Counted from the stretch's first letter, positions 27,371 through 36,353 are shown. The stretch is 64,000 nucleotides of DNA from Terriglobia bacterium (GCA_021325235.1 JAJPHN010000014.1:62001-126000); one strand, 5' to 3'. Notes: generated by a model from the letters alone, not told the origin. Program-made: numbers and translations.

Positions 27371-27922
27371 CTATGGCTTGGGCGAACCAGCGGCCGGATA
27401 GGTCTTGTCGTAGAGCTTGATCACATCATCGGTCACGTCGATGGAGGGCGCCGCATAGATAACACTGCCGCTCGCACCTCCCTCTTCGAGAATCAGCGTG
27501 TAGCCGTTAGCCTTCGCATACTGGTTGACTACGGCGGTAAGCCGCTGCCCGATCTGCTGCAGCAGCTTTTGCTGATCGGCACGCAAGCTTTCGTCAGCGT
27601 CCTGCATATCGCGCTCGAGCCGCTTCTTTTTCGATTCAATTTCACGTGCCAGCTCGGCTTTCTTGTCTTCGCTCAGCAGACTCGCGCCTTTGGTGAGCTG
27701 ATCATTAAGGGTTGAAAGTTCCTGCTGCCGCGCATCGAACTCCTTCTGCTGCGGTCCGATCCTGGCGCTAATGGCGAGCGTTGCCTTTTGCCCCTCGGCT
27801 GTTCCACCCAGCGCCTTTTCTACATTCAGAACGCCAACTTTCACGGTAGTCTGTCCATTCATGGACAGAGCGAAAGTGGCAAGCAGACATGCGATCGGAA
27901 TCAGTGGCTTTACTTTCATCAT
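27371..27922 (-). CDS. Periplasmic OmpH/Skp-like chaperone
   Basis: 183 residues from the ATG at 27922. Adjacent Met codons are at 27922 and 27919. A signal peptide (about 1-22, ending MNGQ) precedes the Skp pattern: a VKVGVLNVEKALGGTAEG strand, a long charged coiled-coil arm (about 50-125, rich in Lys, Glu and Gln), and a returning strand GYTLILEEG. Skp-like proteins hold unfolded outer-membrane proteins in the periplasm. The gene is divergent from the sigma factor, with their start regions 47 bases apart. Confidence 0.83.
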   Translation of the reverse strand: MMKVKPLIPIACLLATFALSMNGQTTVKVGVLNVEKALGGTAEGQKATLAISARIGPQQKEFDARQQELSTLNDQLTKGASLLSEDKKAELAREIESKKKRLERDMQDADESLRADQQKLLQQIGQRLTAVVNQYAKANGYTLILEEGGASGSVIYAAPSIDVTDDVIKLYDKTYPAAGSPKP

Positions 27923-27969
27923 TCTTGGACCCCTACGGCCACGGCATGCGTCAGGCATCTAAACAGGGA

Positions 27970-28800
27970 ATGCACGAGAGCATGGAATCTTGCGCAAAAT
28001 CGATCAGGCCGCCTGAAATCGGCCCAGCTGCACGAAGACTCTACGAAGCTTCGGGCGCTGCGCGGTTCGGGCTCCCCGAGGAGAATTGGGAATTCTGCCT
28101 GGTGGATATCGCCGTAGCGCAGCTGGGGCCCTCGATGAGCACCGCGGCGTTCATCCGCTTCTGCGGCACGCTTCATCTCGCTGAGTTGGCACTGGGCCGC
28201 TCTTGTGCACTTGGGCTGGAGCCGGCGTGGGAGACGTTGATCGCGACGTATTCTGCTGCAATTCTTGCGGCAGCCATTAGCATCACGCGCCCGGATGAAA
28301 CAGTAGGCCGCGAACTGGCGCAGAGCCTTTGGACCGATCTTTATTGCACTCCGGCGAAACTCGGCTCTTATACCGGCCGAGGAGCGCTCGAGAACTGGCT
28401 GAAAGCAACTCTCTATCAGGCCAATACCAACCGGTTCCGTTCTGAGCGGCGCTTTGTCAGCTTGGAAGAGAGCCTCTGCCCGGTCTGCCTCGAGCTCGCG
28501 CCGCGCGATCTGGCCGAAGCTGAAACCACCCTGCTCGTTGAACAAAGCATGCGCGCCGCTCTGCGAGAGATTGCGGCGGAAGATCGTTTCCTGCTCGCCT
28601 CTTATTATGTCGATGGGCGAAATCTCGCGCAAATATCGGCGATGCTGTGCGTTCATGAATCGACGGTGAGCCGCCGAATTGCAAAATTGCTCAAACGGCT
28701 GCAGCGCGGCATGTGCAGGCGCTTGCGAATGCGCGGCATCACGAGCGATTTTGCGCTTTCACTATCGCTCGATTTCGACCTCAAACGAGAACTGTCATGA
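27970..28800 (+). CDS. Sigma-70 family (ECF-like) RNA polymerase sigma factor
   Basis: About 276 residues from 27970. The frame is open to 27889, and a Met at 27982 is also possible. Region 2-like sequence lies at about 100-170 (ELAQSLWTDLYC, GRGALENWLKATLYQ). Region 4 lies near the C-terminus (FLLASYYVDGRNLAQISAML followed by VHESTVSRRIAKLLKRLQ), with the helix-turn-helix expected for -35 recognition. An extended ~80-residue N-terminus precedes region 2. The next gene overlaps by 4 bases and looks like its anti-sigma factor. Confidence 0.78.
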   Translation: MHESMESCAKSIRPPEIGPAARRLYEASGAARFGLPEENWEFCLVDIAVAQLGPSMSTAAFIRFCGTLHLAELALGRSCALGLEPAWETLIATYSAAILAAAISITRPDETVGRELAQSLWTDLYCTPAKLGSYTGRGALENWLKATLYQANTNRFRSERRFVSLEESLCPVCLELAPRDLAEAETTLLVEQSMRAALREIAAEDRFLLASYYVDGRNLAQISAMLCVHESTVSRRIAKLLKRLQRGMCRRLRMRGITSDFALSLSLDFDLKRELS

Positions 28801-29231
28801 ACGGAACGCCTCATCTCACGGCCGATCAGCTCAGCACGCTCGCGGAAAAGCGCCAAACGGGAATTCCGGCAAGTGAGATTTTCTTTGATCATTTGGCGGA
28901 ATGCCACTTTTGCCGTGATGCGCTTTTTCTGCTTACCCGGCCGGCTCAGAAGCGGGCCCGGTTTGAGGGTCGCTGGTTAGCTGCTGCTGCGGTCGCCGCG
29001 CTGGCAGTCATCTCGCCCATCCTGCTGAGGCGGCCTGCTCCCCACACGCAGCAGGCGTCCTATATCGCGAGTGCCCATAGACACCTGCCACAACCCTTCC
29101 GCCGTGTTGCGCTGACTCCCGCCATGCTCCGCAAATCGCTGCCTGCGCCCGATGCCGACCAGTTCGTGGTTCAAACAGCAGCGGGAGAACGCTGGATATC
29201 TTTCAAGACAATCACGCTGTTCGAGGAGTAA
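28797..29231 (+). CDS. Putative zinc-finger anti-sigma factor
   Basis: 144 residues, start overlapping the sigma stop (ATGA). The N-terminal part has a FDHLAECHFCRDALF segment, the HxxxCxxC zinc motif of ZAS anti-sigma factors. A single membrane helix (about 60-77, WLAAAAVAALAVISPILL) is followed by a ~65-residue extracytoplasmic tail ending GERWISFKTITLFEE. The layout fits a membrane-anchored anti-sigma factor that holds the cognate sigma. The signal it senses is unknown. Confidence 0.72.
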   Translation: MNGTPHLTADQLSTLAEKRQTGIPASEIFFDHLAECHFCRDALFLLTRPAQKRARFEGRWLAAAAVAALAVISPILLRRPAPHTQQASYIASAHRHLPQPFRRVALTPAMLRKSLPAPDADQFVVQTAAGERWISFKTITLFEE

Positions 29232-29303
29232 CACCAGTCCTGCGAAACGGTCGGTACTCGTGCTTGCCGAAGCACTTGTTATCCTATCGGCCAACGCTCA
29301 CCG

Positions 29304-30803
29304 ATGCCGTCCGTTCCCAAGCTTTTGCCCCGTGTTTGCGTAGCTTTGGGATTTCCGACAACCGGCGAGCTCAGCCGAACGGCCGAACGTGAGTACAAAG
29401 ACGGCGCGACTCTTCTCGAATTTCGCCTCGACTATCTGAAAAATCCAAGTACGGGTGTCGATTTGATTCGCAGATTTCGACAGGCGAATCCGGATGCGCA
29501 AATTCTTGCGACCTGCCGCCATCGGCGCGCGCACGGGCAGTTCGGCGGCTCTATCGAAGACCAAATCAGGCTTCTAAAAGCTAGTGCGGACGCCGGCGCG
29601 GCCTTTCTTGACTGCGAAATTGAAACCGCCGAGAAGGCCAAAACCATGATGCGTGATTTGCGAGAGCAGGTCCCGCTGATCGTCTCGTATCACAATTTTG
29701 AAAGCACGCCTGCACTCGACTCCGTGCTGCGCCGCCTGGTCTCGGTTCCCGCTGATATTTACAAGATCGCCACCACCGCGCGCAAGCCAAGCGATAACCT
29801 GCGGCTCATGCAACTCCTGCGCAACGCCGACGGGCATCCGATGATCGTGGTGGCCATGTCGGAAATCGGGGCGCCGAGCCGAATTCTTTCACCCTCGCTC
29901 GGGTCGCTGTTCACCTACGCCGCGCCCAATGATCAGGAAGGCACCGCTCCCGGCCAGCTGGCAGCACGCACGCTTCGCACACTGTATCGCTCGGACAAGC
30001 TCAGTAAACAAAGCCGCGTTTACGGCATCATCGCCGATCCGGTATTTCATTCAAAATCGCCGTACATTCATAACCGTGCTTTCCAATCGCGCCGGCTGGA
30101 TGCGGTGTATGTCCCCTTTCTGGTGAAACAGAATCAGCTGGCCGACTGGATGAAGTTTGCCTGCGATCTGCCGGTCGCTGGTTTCAGCGTCACGATACCG
30201 CACAAGCGCCGGATCCTGCGTCACCTCGATCAGATCGAGCCGCTGGCGCGTCGAATCGGCGCGGTGAATACCGTTTGGCGGAAGGCAGGGAAATGGCGCG
30301 GCACCAACACGGATGCCGATGGCGTGCTTAAACCGCTCGGCCGCCATCTGCGCCTGGCGAACGCCTCTGTGTTGATCGCCGGTTACGGCGGGGCTGCGCG
30401 AGCGGCGGCAGTGGCACTGCACGACGCCCGTGCTACGGTCGCGATCACGGGGCGTAATCTTTCGAGCGCGCAGAGTCTGGCTCGAGTCATCAAAGGGGAG
30501 GCGCTTACGCTTCGCCAGGCGCAGCAGCGTAAATTCGACGTTCTAATTCACGCTACACCCGTCGGGATGGTGCCGAAGGTCGACGACTCGCTTTTCAACG
30601 ATTCCGTACCGGCATCGATTGTGCTTGATATGGTGTACAACCCGCACGAGACGTTGCTGCTCAAGCGCGCCCGCGCAGAGGGATGCACGATCATTCCGGG
30701 AGCGGAGATGCTGCTCGAGCAGGCAGTCTCGCAATTTGAAATCTGGACCGGCGAGAGCGCGCCGCGCGAGGCAATGCGTCATGCGCTCGAAGCGCATTTG
30801 TGA
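29304..30803 (+). CDS. aroDE: Fused 3-dehydroquinate dehydratase (type I) / shikimate dehydrogenase
   Basis: 499 residues carrying two consecutive steps of aromatic amino acid synthesis: 3-dehydroquinate to 3-dehydroshikimate to shikimate. Residues ~8-230 are type I AroD, with the catalytic His in SYHNFE and the Schiff-base Lys in IYKIATTA. Residues ~237-499 are AroE, opening YGIIADPVFHSKSP with the KSP substrate-binding Lys in the next strand (VTIPHKRRIL) and the NADP-binding GYGGAARAA. The same fusion order is known from plants and Chlamydiae and is seen in some Acidobacteria. The linker is only ~7 residues. Confidence 0.94.
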   Translation: MPSVPKLLPRVCVALGFPTTGELSRTAEREYKDGATLLEFRLDYLKNPSTGVDLIRRFRQANPDAQILATCRHRRAHGQFGGSIEDQIRLLKASADAGAAFLDCEIETAEKAKTMMRDLREQVPLIVSYHNFESTPALDSVLRRLVSVPADIYKIATTARKPSDNLRLMQLLRNADGHPMIVVAMSEIGAPSRILSPSLGSLFTYAAPNDQEGTAPGQLAARTLRTLYRSDKLSKQSRVYGIIADPVFHSKSPYIHNRAFQSRRLDAVYVPFLVKQNQLADWMKFACDLPVAGFSVTIPHKRRILRHLDQIEPLARRIGAVNTVWRKAGKWRGTNTDADGVLKPLGRHLRLANASVLIAGYGGAARAAAVALHDARATVAITGRNLSSAQSLARVIKGEALTLRQAQQRKFDVLIHATPVGMVPKVDDSLFNDSVPASIVLDMVYNPHETLLLKRARAEGCTIIPGAEMLLEQAVSQFEIWTGESAPREAMRHALEAHL

Positions 30804-30827
30804 CCTTTGAGCATCTCTGGCCGCGTG

Positions 30828-31346
30828 CTAAGACGCGCGGTGTGAAAGCGCGAGGATGACGCGGTCGGTAAGCTCTTCGATCATGGCGGGCATGGCCATG
30901 TCGAGCGCGAGCGTTACGGCCGCACGGACGGTCGCGCGATCGAAGGTTGCGCCTGAAGCAACAGCTTCGACAATCGTGGGTCTGCTAGCCAGCAGTTTCT
31001 GCGCGGCGTCGAGCAGCGCTGAGGCTTCGAATGGCTTGCGCAGAATTGCATCGGCCCCAGCGTTTTTCGCATCCTGCTCATCGAACTCGTCGGCCGGAGC
31101 GGGCGCGAAGATAATGGGCAGCGCACGGTAACGCTCCTGAGCCCGCAGGAAGCGCGCAATCTCGAAGGCGTTCCGGGTAGGCAGATAGAGATCGAGCACG
31201 AGCAGATCCGGTCTGGCATCTTCAAGGCGTCGGAGCGCACTGGCACCGTCGGTCACGCTCACCACTTCATGGCCCTGCCCGCCCAATATCTGCTCTGCTA
31301 GACGAAGTGCCTGCGGGCTATCGTCCGCAAGCAGAATACGGCTCAT
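30828..31346 (-). CDS. CheY-like response regulator with short C-terminal helical extension
   Basis: 172 residues. The receiver domain (about 2-118) has the acidic pair in LLADDS, the phosphoacceptor Asp in LLVLDLYLP and the Lys in ILRKPFEA. A further ~50 residues (TIVEAVASGATFDRATVRAAVTLALDMAMPAMIEELTDRVI) form amphipathic helices rather than a known DNA-binding output. It overlaps the bamD-like gene's stop by 4 bases and follows it on the same strand, so the two are translated from one message. Confidence 0.85.
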   Translation of the reverse strand: MSRILLADDSPQALRLAEQILGGQGHEVVSVTDGASALRRLEDARPDLLVLDLYLPTRNAFEIARFLRAQERYRALPIIFAPAPADEFDEQDAKNAGADAILRKPFEASALLDAAQKLLASRPTIVEAVASGATFDRATVRAAVTLALDMAMPAMIEELTDRVILALSHRAS

Positions 31347-32710
31347 TGCTGCGGCGCGGACTGCTGTGAAGAGGGCTGGGTCGTGCTCGGGGTAGTTGAG
31401 TTGCCGGTCCCGTTCGCAGGAGAGCTCGAACCAGTTGCGGGCGTTGCGTTCGCGCTTGCGCCCTGCTTGTCCTGCTCCTTCTTCTTTTTCTTCTCGAGCT
31501 TGGCCTGTTTTTTGGCCTGTTGAGCGCGGAGCTTCTTCAACTCGGCATCGCGATTGGTAGGCAGCGGCTGATTCGCTGCGGCATTCGTAGCCGTGCCGCC
31601 GTTTTCGGTTTTGCGTGCATCCGGCGAAGAGTCAAGCGCGCTATTGATACCTACGGTGCTGGCGCTCACCTCAGTGGTGCCGGTTCCTGTGCCGGTGTTG
31701 CCGCCGCTCGTCTCCGTGTTATTCGGCACTGGAACACTAGCTGGAATCGTCTTCTTTGGATCGGTCATGGTGGGCTGCCCCATGTGGGCCGCATGATCCA
31801 CGTCCGGACCACTGCTCATCAGTCCCATTGCCTTGCCAAACAAGCTATGGTGGCGATAGTTCTCCATGTTGTACTTCTCGCGCTGCAAGGCGGCCTGATC
31901 CGGTTGCGGAACCGGCATCTCGAGATCTTCCAAACGCTTCTTGGCATCGTCGGCTCGCGGATCGAGCGGGTACTCGCGCACAATGCGTGCGAACATCTCG
32001 CCTGCAGTCTTGCGGAAACGCGGACCCATCTTCGAATACGCATCGCCCGCTTCATAAAGCGCTTCGCCGGCCTTGCTATAAAGCGGATATTGGTCCACTA
32101 CGGCATTGAGCCGATTGGCCGCGGCCGGATTCATATCGCGTCTCCAGTAGAAGTTGCCGACTACAAATTCGTGCTCGGCCAGGCTCTCCTGGATCTCGCG
32201 CAGCTTCTGCGCAGCCTGCGGAGCGAACTTACTGTTTGGAAATTGCACCAGCACCTGACGGCATTCTTCTTCCGCGCGCAGCGTCTGAGTCCAGTCGCGA
32301 TCGCTCTTATCCATCTGCTTATAGTGGATGTCGCAGACTCGGTTCTGCGCCTCGGCCGCCTCTTCCATATTGGGATAGAAGAGGATGAAGTCTTTGTACT
32401 CGGCTTCCGCCTGCGCGAGACCGTTGGCGCCGCCTTCGCGGTACCAGCTGTCGGCCACCGCCAGCTTGGCCTTCGCCATGTACTCGCTCGATTCATAGGT
32501 GCTCATCATGGTCTGCAGCGAGATACGAGCCGTTTCGTAGCGGCCTTTCTCAATGTCCTTGATGGCCTGATCAAAGAGAACTTTGTCGGGCTGCTGCGTG
32601 TTCTTGGTAATCGGCGTCTCGTACTTCTTGTGAAAGCAGGAGGTCGCCAGACACGCCGCCGTGAGCGCCAGAAGCGCTTTTCGCCCGGAGCGTAGCAGAA
32701 AGAAATTCAT
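31343..32710 (-). CDS. bamD: BamD-like outer-membrane assembly lipoprotein with long low-complexity tail
   Basis: 455 residues. A lipoprotein-type signal (candidate lipidated Cys 20 or 25, LTAACLATSC) is followed by five TPR-like repeats (about 38-250; for example GRYETARISLQTMMSTY, AEYKDFILFYPNMEEA and RFRKTAGEMFARIVREYPLDP). That is the BamD/ComL pattern of the BAM complex that inserts beta-barrels. Typical BamD stops near 245-260 residues. Here ~190 more residues rich in Thr, Asn, Gly, Lys and Gln follow, including a KKLRAQQAKKQAKLEKKKKK charged run. Rpe ends upstream with only 4 bases between. Confidence 0.83.
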   Translation of the reverse strand: MNFFLLRSGRKALLALTAACLATSCFHKKYETPITKNTQQPDKVLFDQAIKDIEKGRYETARISLQTMMSTYESSEYMAKAKLAVADSWYREGGANGLAQAEAEYKDFILFYPNMEEAAEAQNRVCDIHYKQMDKSDRDWTQTLRAEEECRQVLVQFPNSKFAPQAAQKLREIQESLAEHEFVVGNFYWRRDMNPAAANRLNAVVDQYPLYSKAGEALYEAGDAYSKMGPRFRKTAGEMFARIVREYPLDPRADDAKKRLEDLEMPVPQPDQAALQREKYNMENYRHHSLFGKAMGLMSSGPDVDHAAHMGQPTMTDPKKTIPASVPVPNNTETSGGNTGTGTGTTEVSASTVGINSALDSSPDARKTENGGTATNAAANQPLPTNRDAELKKLRAQQAKKQAKLEKKKKKEQDKQGASANATPATGSSSPANGTGNSTTPSTTQPSSQQSAPQQ

Positions 32711-32714
32711 AGAA

Positions 32715-33389
32715 CTAAACCTTGATACTCAGCGCCCCACGGGCGGAGTGCTGCAATTCCCGAAAGGCCTCGGATGCGTCCCTCGTCCCAAAAACCGAGG
32801 AGCCCGCTACTACCCAGTCCACGCCGGCGCGCGCGATCTCGGCGATATTCTCTCGCCCTGCGCCGCCGTCAATCTCGATTGCAAAATTCAGTCCGCGTTC
32901 GGAGCGCAACCGAACCAGTTCGCGCACTTTCCCAAGCGAGCGCGGAATGAATTTCTGGCCCCCGTAACCCGGATTGACGCTCATTACCAAAACATAATCG
33001 ACGATGCCAAGAACTTCGGTCAGCACGGCCACAGGTGTCGCGGGATTGATCACCACTCCAGCCAGAGCGCCGTGATCGCGGATCATGTGCAACGTGCGAT
33101 CCAAATTCCGGCAGACTTCGTAGTGCACGCTTACGCTGTCGGCACCGGCCTTGATAAAGATAGGGGCGTATGTATCCGGGTCGTCGATCATCAGGTGATG
33201 ATCGAGTTTGACGTGCGCCGAGCGCCGGATGGATTCAGTAATCGGCGTCCCCATGGTGAAATTTGGAACAAAATGCCCGTCCATGATGTCCACATGGATC
33301 ATTTGGGCGCCGGCCTGCTCAACCGAACGAATTTCTTCGCCCAGCCGCATGAAGTCCGCGGCAAATATGGAGGGAACGATCTGAATCAC
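32715..33389 (-). CDS. rpe: Ribulose-phosphate 3-epimerase
   Basis: 224 residues, the family's size. This TIM-barrel enzyme interconverts ribulose 5-phosphate and xylulose 5-phosphate in the pentose phosphate pathway. Metal and catalytic motifs are present: VPSIFAADF, MIHVDIMDGHFVPN (His and Asp), VKLDHHLMIDDP, VMSVNPGYGGQKFI and FAIEIDGGAG. It is directly upstream (4 bases) of bamD on this strand. Confidence 0.96.
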   Translation of the reverse strand: MIQIVPSIFAADFMRLGEEIRSVEQAGAQMIHVDIMDGHFVPNFTMGTPITESIRRSAHVKLDHHLMIDDPDTYAPIFIKAGADSVSVHYEVCRNLDRTLHMIRDHGALAGVVINPATPVAVLTEVLGIVDYVLVMSVNPGYGGQKFIPRSLGKVRELVRLRSERGLNFAIEIDGGAGRENIAEIARAGVDWVVAGSSVFGTRDASEAFRELQHSARGALSIKV

Positions 33390-33540
33390 TCGAGCCTGAC
33401 GATAGCCGAAGGTATAGCCCGGGCACCGGGAGCCGTGGCTTTTCGGATCATTTCGATGGTATCACGTAAAGCGCAGACCGGCATGGAATACACACTCGAT
33501 CCGATCTGTTCCGAATGGAGTGGCGGCCCGTGTTTTCTGG

Positions 33541-33627
33541 CGGTGAGGGTGGGATTCGAACCCACGGAACCCGTAAAGGTTCAACGGTTTTCGAGACCGC
33601 CCGATTCAACCGCTCTCGCACCTCACC
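33541..33627 (-). tRNA. tRNA-Ser (anticodon CGA)
   Basis: Read on the minus strand, the 7-bp acceptor GGTGAGG (33621-33627) pairs with CCTCACC (33542-33548) plus discriminator G at 33541. The T arm contains GGGTTCGAATCCC. The anticodon loop CTCGAAA lies in a GGT/ACC stem with anticodon CGA at 33591-33593. A long variable arm (CCTTTACGGG region) marks the class II fold of serine tRNA. The 3' CCA is not encoded: the base after the discriminator is different. It lies 24 bases downstream of the deoxyhypusine-synthase-like gene. Confidence 0.93.
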
Positions 33628-33651
33628 GCGGCCTTTTAACACGATAGCAGG

Positions 33652-34629
33652 CTAGCAGCCTAATACGTAGGCGAATACCAGCGGCGCTACGATCGATGCA
33701 TCCGACTCGATCACGTACTTCGGGGTGTCGATGCTCAGCTTCTCCCAGGTGATCTTTTCGTTGGGAATCGCGCCCGAGTAGGAGCCGTAGCTCGTGGTCG
33801 AGTCGCTGATCTGGCAGAAATAACCCCAGAGCGGCGTATCGTCCCGCTCCAGATCCTGCCTAAGCATCGGCACTACGCAAATCGGGAAATCGCCCGCAAT
33901 TCCGCCGCCGATCTGAAAGAAACCGATCGAAGCTGCCTTAGCGGTCTTCGTGTACCAGTCGGCCAGCGACATCATGTACTCGATTCCCGTACGCACTGTA
34001 TGCACATTCTTGACGTCGCCCGAAATGCAGTGCCCGGCGTACATATTGCCCAGCGTTGAATCTTCCCAGCCCGGCACAAACATCGGCAAATTGCGCTCCA
34101 TTGCCGCATACAGCCAACTGTCCTTCTTGTCGATTTGGAAACTCTTCTGCAACTCCGCCGACTGCAGGATGCGGAAAAAGAACTCATGCGGAAAGCGCCG
34201 CTCGCCGGCCTGATCCGCCGCCATCCACTCTTTCAGAATCACGCCTTCAATGCGCCGCATCGCTTCCTCTTCGGGAATGCAGGTATCTGTGACGCGGTTC
34301 ATGTGACGGTCGAGCAGTGCCTGCTCATCTTCCGGCTTCAGATCGCGCCAGTGCGGCACGCGCTCATAAAAGTCATGCGCCACCAGGTTGAAAACGTCTT
34401 CCTCGAGATTGGCGCCGGTGCAGCAAATGCCGTGAACCTTATCCTGCCGGATCATCTCGGCTAACGACACGCCCAGTTCGGCTGTGCTCATCGCGCCTGC
34501 CAGCGTTACAAACATCTTTCCGCCGTTTTCGAGGTGCTTCTTGTAGCCTTCGGCTGCATCCACCATCGTTGCGGCGTTGAAGTGGCGAAAATGGTGCCTA
34601 ATAAATTGCGTAATCGGACCGGGATTCAT
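33652..34629 (-). CDS. Deoxyhypusine synthase-like protein
   Basis: 325 residues from the ATG at 34629; the frame is open 11 codons further. It belongs to the deoxyhypusine synthase family, with VTLAGAMSTAELG, GICCTGANLEEDVFN, FQIGGGIAGDFPI and DSTTSYGSYSGAIPNE motifs. The reactive lysine that carries the aminobutyl group in eukaryotic DHS is present as K297 in ITWEKLSID (WGK in eukaryotes). Bacteria have no eIF5A, so such proteins are thought to be homospermidine synthases or to act on other polyamines. The substrate here is open. Confidence 0.85.
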   Translation of the reverse strand: MNPGPITQFIRHHFRHFNAATMVDAAEGYKKHLENGGKMFVTLAGAMSTAELGVSLAEMIRQDKVHGICCTGANLEEDVFNLVAHDFYERVPHWRDLKPEDEQALLDRHMNRVTDTCIPEEEAMRRIEGVILKEWMAADQAGERRFPHEFFFRILQSAELQKSFQIDKKDSWLYAAMERNLPMFVPGWEDSTLGNMYAGHCISGDVKNVHTVRTGIEYMMSLADWYTKTAKAASIGFFQIGGGIAGDFPICVVPMLRQDLERDDTPLWGYFCQISDSTTSYGSYSGAIPNEKITWEKLSIDTPKYVIESDASIVAPLVFAYVLGC

Positions 34630-34693
34630 CGTCTTCTCCCATTGATCTTCGCATCCCGGCACCGCTTGAGTTGCTACGCTCAGACAAAGCCGC

Positions 34694-36349
34694 TTGCGCG
34701 TCAGGATACGAATCAGTCACTCGCCCGTCCGGCCCGATTCTTCAGCGGCGGCACAGGCAGTCGCTTTCGAGCAGACGCCGCCATCCACTCCCGGTCCCAA
34801 GCTCGGTGGCTCTTCGCGGGTGGCTCTCGGTATTCTTCTAAGCCGTCTCGCCGGGCTGATTCGCGAGCGCGTGATCGGCCATTATTTCGGCAACTCTGCC
34901 GTGATTGGCGTCTTTCGCGCGGCGTTCAAAATTCCGAACCTTCTGAGCAACCTGTTCGGCGAGGGCGTTCTCTCGGCAGCTTTCATCACCGTCTATGCGA
35001 AGCTTCGCGCCGAGGGCCGGGAAGACGACGCACGCAAGTTAGCGGCAGCGGTGTTCAGTCTGCTGGCGTGTGCCTGTTCGGTGCTGGTTGCGGCGGGTGT
35101 TCTGGCAACGCCCTTGCTGATTGATCTGATCGCACCCGGATTTCATGGTGCCGACCGCGAACTGACGATTCGGCTGGTGCGCATTCTGTTTCCGGCTGCG
35201 GGCATGCTGGTCATGAGCGCCTGGTGCCTGGGCGTACTGAATAGCCATCGGCGATTCCTGCTGTCTTATTCGGCACAGGTTGTGATGAACGTAACCATGA
35301 TCGCCGCGCTCATTCTCTTTGGCCGCTATCTTGCGCAGGAGCAGGCCGTGGTCGTATTGGCCTGGTCGTGCGTGGCCGGCAGTGTTCTCGTGTTCCTCGT
35401 CCAGGTGCCGAGCGTTCTCGAACTGCTGCCGCATTTCCGCCCGGTACTCGATATCAGTTCCGATCCGGTTCGCCGCGTATTGCGCAACTTCGGTCCGGTG
35501 TTTGCAAGCCGTGGCGTCGTCCAGATCAGCGCCTACATCGATCAGATCATTGCCAGCTTTCTCGGGCCGGTTGCGGTGGCCGCGCTTGGCTATGCGCAGA
35601 TCATCGCCGTTCTGCCGATCAGCCTCTTCAGCATGTCTGTCTCCGCGGCCGAATTGCCGGAATTTTCAAGCGTGACTGGCGAACGGGAAGAGTTGAACGC
35701 ACGGCTGCGGACGCGTCTTGCCGCTGGTTTGCGGAGAATCGCGTTTTTTATTGTTCCGTGCGCGGTCGCGTTTCTGGTGATCGGGGATGTACTCGTCGCA
35801 GCGCTGTATCAGAGCGGCCGTTTCCATTACTCAGACGCGGTGTACGTGTGGTCCGCGCTGGCCGGCTCGGCCGTAGGATTGCTCGCCAGCTCGCTCGGCC
35901 GTCTGTATTCTTCTGTCTTCTACGCTCTGCAGGACACGCGCACACCTTTGCGTTTTGCGATTGTACGCGTCGTTTTGACCACCGGCCTGGGAGTGATCTT
36001 CGCGCTATATGTGCCGGCCTGGATCGGCATCGATCAAAAGTGGGGCGTCGCTGGCCTGACCATTTCGGCGGGTCTCGCGGGCTGGGTGGAGTTTGGGCTG
36101 CTGAGGCGCGCGCTGGCTCAAAGAATCGGTCCGGCGCCTCTCTCGATCGCGTTTACCGCCAAGCTTTGGACGGTTGCATTCGCCGCCGGCGCAACTGGCT
36201 ATGGCATCAAGTCGCTGCTCGGCACACGACACCCGTTGCCCCTGGCGGTGATCGTCATTGGTCTGTACGGCCTGATCTATTTCGCGGGTACGGCCGCGTT
36301 GCGCGTCCCCGAATCGAAAGCAGTGCTGAAACGGGTTTTCTTCCGTTGA
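34694..36349 (+). CDS. murJ: Lipid II flippase MurJ (MviN family)
   Basis: 551 residues, polytopic, about 14 membrane segments. It is a MOP-superfamily flippase that moves lipid II across the cytoplasmic membrane for peptidoglycan synthesis. Typical opening motifs are SRLAGLIRERVIGHYFG and DAFRAAFKIPNLLSNLFGEG-like text (here VFRAAFKIPNLL). A QISAYIDQIIASFLG segment and the basic/charged loop DTRTPLRFAIVRV also fit. The start used is TTG at 34694. The first ~40 residues are polar and atypical, and a GTG near 34819 would give a shorter form, so the start is uncertain. Confidence 0.9.
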   Translation: MRVRIRISHSPVRPDSSAAAQAVAFEQTPPSTPGPKLGGSSRVALGILLSRLAGLIRERVIGHYFGNSAVIGVFRAAFKIPNLLSNLFGEGVLSAAFITVYAKLRAEGREDDARKLAAAVFSLLACACSVLVAAGVLATPLLIDLIAPGFHGADRELTIRLVRILFPAAGMLVMSAWCLGVLNSHRRFLLSYSAQVVMNVTMIAALILFGRYLAQEQAVVVLAWSCVAGSVLVFLVQVPSVLELLPHFRPVLDISSDPVRRVLRNFGPVFASRGVVQISAYIDQIIASFLGPVAVAALGYAQIIAVLPISLFSMSVSAAELPEFSSVTGEREELNARLRTRLAAGLRRIAFFIVPCAVAFLVIGDVLVAALYQSGRFHYSDAVYVWSALAGSAVGLLASSLGRLYSSVFYALQDTRTPLRFAIVRVVLTTGLGVIFALYVPAWIGIDQKWGVAGLTISAGLAGWVEFGLLRRALAQRIGPAPLSIAFTAKLWTVAFAAGATGYGIKSLLGTRHPLPLAVIVIGLYGLIYFAGTAALRVPESKAVLKRVFFR

Positions 36350-36353
36350 AATT

